Shown here piece by piece: positions 61,149 through 64,000 of a stretch of 64,000 nt of DNA. Origin of the DNA: Brachyhypopomus gauderio (lineage: Eukaryota; Chordata; Actinopteri; Gymnotiformes; Hypopomidae); assembly GCF_052324685.1 (NCBI RefSeq), contig NC_135214.1, positions 1,630,317 to 1,694,316 of the forward strand, read 5' to 3'. The translations under genes and the position numbers were made by a program. Under the pieces are notes generated by a model. It did no database searches and was not told where the DNA came from. It worked only from the letters and a program-made list of their open reading frames with translations. The first letter of the stretch is position 1. Each line of letters opens with the position of its first letter.

Positions 61149-63440
61149 TTATATGATCTTCAGTGATCTGTTTGTCTCCACTGTACCAAACACAGGGTAG
61201 ATTCTCCCACACTTACTGAAGTCTGTTTTAAATGTGAAAATATTTTTCCTTTTCACTGTGTCGTAGAATGAAAGCTGGCCTTTCTCTATATCTAGATACA
61301 TTCCTATCTTAGAGGGCGTGGCCTGATTGAGTTTGGTGACTGGATCAGTCAGAGCCATCAGAGATCCTAGCTGCAGACGCAGAGTCCAGTACCCTGTTGT
61401 TGTGTTCAAATTAATGAAGCCACGTCGTGGAGCTGACTCCTGCACTATACCCAACCTCCAATCACATTTCCCAGTTACATCCACCTCCCAGTAATGTCTG
61501 CCTGTGATGTAGCCCTTTTTGGCTTGGACACATGGCCAACCATCATACTGATGAGGTGTTCATTGGTGCCACTGCCATGGTTCAGACTCTGCATGGGTCT
61601 TGGTTCTCACAGAACGCCCATCCTGAGACACCACCAAAGTTGGGTTTGCTGTGCTTGGATCTAGAATGACTTGATCTAGAAATAAAAAAACAAAAAACTA
61701 TGAAAATAACAGCAAAAGGTAGTGTTAAGATTGAGGCGCTAGAATTTCAGAATAAATACAGAAGATGAGGTAAAACACAAGATACCCTAGCCAAACCAGG
61801 AAGTGGTCATTTGAATACTAATGAAATTCAGGATCTCGTTTAGTTATAATTTGTGTGCTTGGTGATATATCCTGATGTCCTACCTGATGACTTCATAATC
61901 CACTTCCATGCTGAAAAATAAAGAATATTTATTTGTTTGTTTGTATTTCTTTTTAACATCAGTCTCATCAGAATACACAGATGTCTGTCAAAGAGCATGA
62001 ACTGACCTGGAGCTGGGACATGCATGTCACCTGGAAAGGAATTTACATTATTTTACATTAAAGTCACAAAGAAAATATTCTAAAGTTGTGAACTCCACGG
62101 TGCTTTAATACCACTAGTTCAAACTTCAACATTTAAGATATCTGCATACACAAATTAGTTTTGAATACCTCACATAAATACAATACTTATTGTAATCCTA
62201 CCTGCTTTTTTAAACCTCTGTTCAGTCTTAAACCACAGTTTAAGGAGGGACTCCTGGAGAGATAAAGAGAAGTCATGTGAACAGCAGCATCATACTTCTA
62301 TACAGATGTGTCGTCTGGTTCCTCACAGTGAACGTTCCTCTAGGCCAGTGGTTCTCAAACTTTTTCTATCATTCCCCACCTCAGAAGAAGGGAAAATTCC
62401 ATGCCCCACCTGTCCCATCCATATCACCCGGGTGAACGTAATTTGTTGACGGGGGGGTGGGGGGTGGGGGTTTGCCGAACCGCAATTGTTGACCGCGGGG
62501 GCTGGTACAAATTCATTAAAGGGCCGAATCTATCCCTGGTCCACACTGTTCCGCTGACATTTTAAACATCCGGGGCTTATGCAAAACGAACAGGCATTAA
62601 AATGACAGGCTTAAAAAGGTTCATTTCTTCCAATTGCTTGCGCCCCACCTGCAATACCCATGCGGCTCACTAGTGGGGCGCGCCCCACACTTTGCTCTAG
62701 GCCCATGTGACGGTCTGTACCTCTGACTTGTCTTCCAACATGATGTTTCTTATGATTAAGTCCATGACTGGCAGCATGTTGGTCAGTTGTCCTTTCTTCC
62801 ACTGCTTAACCAGATCTTTAATCACAGCTTGTTGCTCGGCTGTGAAATCCAGCCAATTGAAGTCCTAGAGAAAGAAAAATAACTAAATAAACACACACAC
62901 ATATATTTATATAGGATTATTTCATCCATTTTATTGTGAAAATCTTAAGAAACTGCCAGAAGTTTGTAATCAGTTGTGGTGTGCAGGTTAGAGTTGGGTG
63001 TAACATATGTGTATACTAGGAAAACAATATGTTACTATTGCATTATTGTTTTACCTGGGAACCTCTTTTAATTTCCCTTATCCAATCAGAGAGGATTGTT
63101 TTTCCATCATTTAATCTGTGTTGCTTCTCTGCACATTTCTGTTGCATATCTGATCTTTGGGACGCTTGTCGATCTGTACCAACCTTTAGCTCTTCTGATA
63201 CCTGCTAATACACATCAGGTTTTACTTTTGAGTCAAAGAGAAAGTACAAAAAGGAATAAGACAGAAGTAAAATAACTTGAGAGGCACTCATAGTCTTTTC
63301 ATCAGTCCTTCACCTTCATGGGTTGTTGTTGACTCGTTTGTTGTGTGGATCTCAGCTCCTCTACCCACTGCAGGATCAGAGTACAACCCTCCTCTTCATT
63401 TATCTCACCATCACTCACTCCAGACACTATGGTGACGTCT
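61149..63440 (-). pseudogene. B30.2 (PRY-SPRY) domain gene with in-frame stop, 5' incomplete
   Basis: Seven exons with GT-AG borders join in frame: 63314-63440, 63055-63201, 62721-62864, 62204-62255, 62007-62030, 61884-61910 and 61149-61675. The first four give a charged helical region (LILQWVEELR, LSDWIREIKRGSQ, VIKDLVKQWKKGQL, SLLKLWFKTEQRF). The two tiny exons (24 and 27 bp) resemble the short spacer exons before B30.2 in butyrophilins and some TRIMs. The last exon gives PRY (DQVILDPSTANPTLVVS) and SPRY (DGWPCVQAKKGYITGRHYWE, CDWRLGIV, GMYLDIEKGQLSFYD, YPVFGTVE), ending TAA at 61149-61151. An in-frame TGA at 61560-61562 falls between the PRY strands (after EPWQWHQ) and would remove the SPRY half. 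It may be a pseudogene, an allele or an error. B30.2 proteins in fish are mostly immune receptors or E3 ligases. The family is unresolved and 5' exons lie beyond the window. Confidence 0.75.
62346..62694. mobile_element. short hAT-like element in an intron of the B30.2 gene
   Basis: 349 bp beginning CAGTGGTTCTCAAACTTTTT, a common start of hAT-type fish elements, with an exact 8-bp flanking repeat CTCTAGGC at 62338-62345 and 62695-62702. The right end (CAAAGTGTGGGGCGCG when read inward) is only loosely similar to the left. The interior has G-rich (GGGGGGTGGGGGGTGGGGG) and GCGCGCCCCAC stretches and no transposase. Confidence 0.85.
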
Positions 63441-64000
63441 CTAAGCTGAGGATCAATGTGATTGGTCAATATTTTGTCAGATTATTATTTCATTTTCATT
63501 AATAGCATTGCTCATTAATGATAATAGTGTCGTGTTTTCTCTCTGTCTCTTCCCTCCAACTATACTAGCGTCCGAGCCACGTTAGCTGTCGGGCTAGTAG
63601 CCTGCTCACCTAGCTTCCCCGCTGCACAGACGCTTCTAACTTCCTTCTCTAGTGGAAGTGTGAGTAGGTGGCGTGGGTAAGGACTCACACGACAAAGGGA
63701 GTATGGTTCACACTACTTTAGTGAAGGGTTGATTGCAGAAATACACAATAATGGACCGTCTAGCTCCAGCACCCGAACTACGACAGTGTTCAGTACTGCA
63801 GCCTGCGACGAGTCTCAACTAATTTCAAAACGTTGCGCTATGCGCATCAACATAATTACAGGGTGCTAGGTTATAATTGGCTAACACAATCACCAATAGC
63901 TTTTGCATCCTCTCGCTACAATAGTATTATTAATTAAATTTAATTAATAGTTCATTATAGTGAAGCAGTGTAGAGTTTAAGGGGTTTCTTGGTAATCTTT
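63441..64000 (-). other. upstream part of the B30.2 gene or its flank
   Basis: No exon with clear splice sites was found here. AT-rich at the end with several ATTAAT repeats near 63950. The start of the B30.2 gene is not in view. Confidence 0.3.

Overview
The window is nuclear DNA of a bony fish, most likely a teleost. The evidence is vertebrate-type split genes with short GT-AG introns, dense (CA)n/(TG)n microsatellites, hAT-like DNA transposons with 8-bp target duplications, a tRNA-derived SINE with a V-SINE-like body, and a young LTR element of fish Gypsy style. I cannot name the species.

Gene content: three genes match the human Xp11.4 block in order and relative orientation. cask (+ strand, last five coding exons, 25893-27715) meets nyx (- strand, 32168-33528) tail to tail, and ddx3x (- strand, complete, 38683-49315) follows nyx. 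CASK is a synaptic scaffold MAGUK, nyctalopin is the retinal ON-bipolar leucine-rich protein, and DDX3X is a DEAD-box RNA helicase. A fourth, partial gene at the right end (- strand, 61149-63440) encodes a B30.2 (PRY-SPRY) protein with an in-frame stop. Its family could not be fixed.

Layout: 1-85 is left flank. 86-22627 is a head-to-tail array of nine 2.2-2.7 kb units, both ends of which lie in the window; it precedes the cask exons and probably sits in a cask intron. 22628-25892 is more non-coding DNA with a ~760-bp G-rich minisatellite. 25893-27715 is the 3' end of cask. 27716-32167 is cask 3' UTR and intergenic. 32168-33528 is nyx. 33529-38682 is nyx upstream sequence and ddx3x 3' UTR. 38683-49315 is ddx3x, with a 34-bp minisatellite and a hAT insertion in its introns and a CG-rich promoter with a TCTCGCGAGA palindrome just beyond. 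49750-58563 is gene-poor: a SINE, a tandem duplication of a 1.2-kb segment carrying a minisatellite, and a MITE-like element. 58564-61139 is an LTR retrotransposon that carries only a proline-rich ORF and ends 9 bases from the stop codon of the B30.2 gene.

The least explained part is the nine-unit array. Its units are mosaics of two head types and three tail types, and the tail types follow a five-unit higher-order order (X Y Z Y Z, X Y Z Y). All six-frame ORFs inside it look like shadows of repeat sequence.
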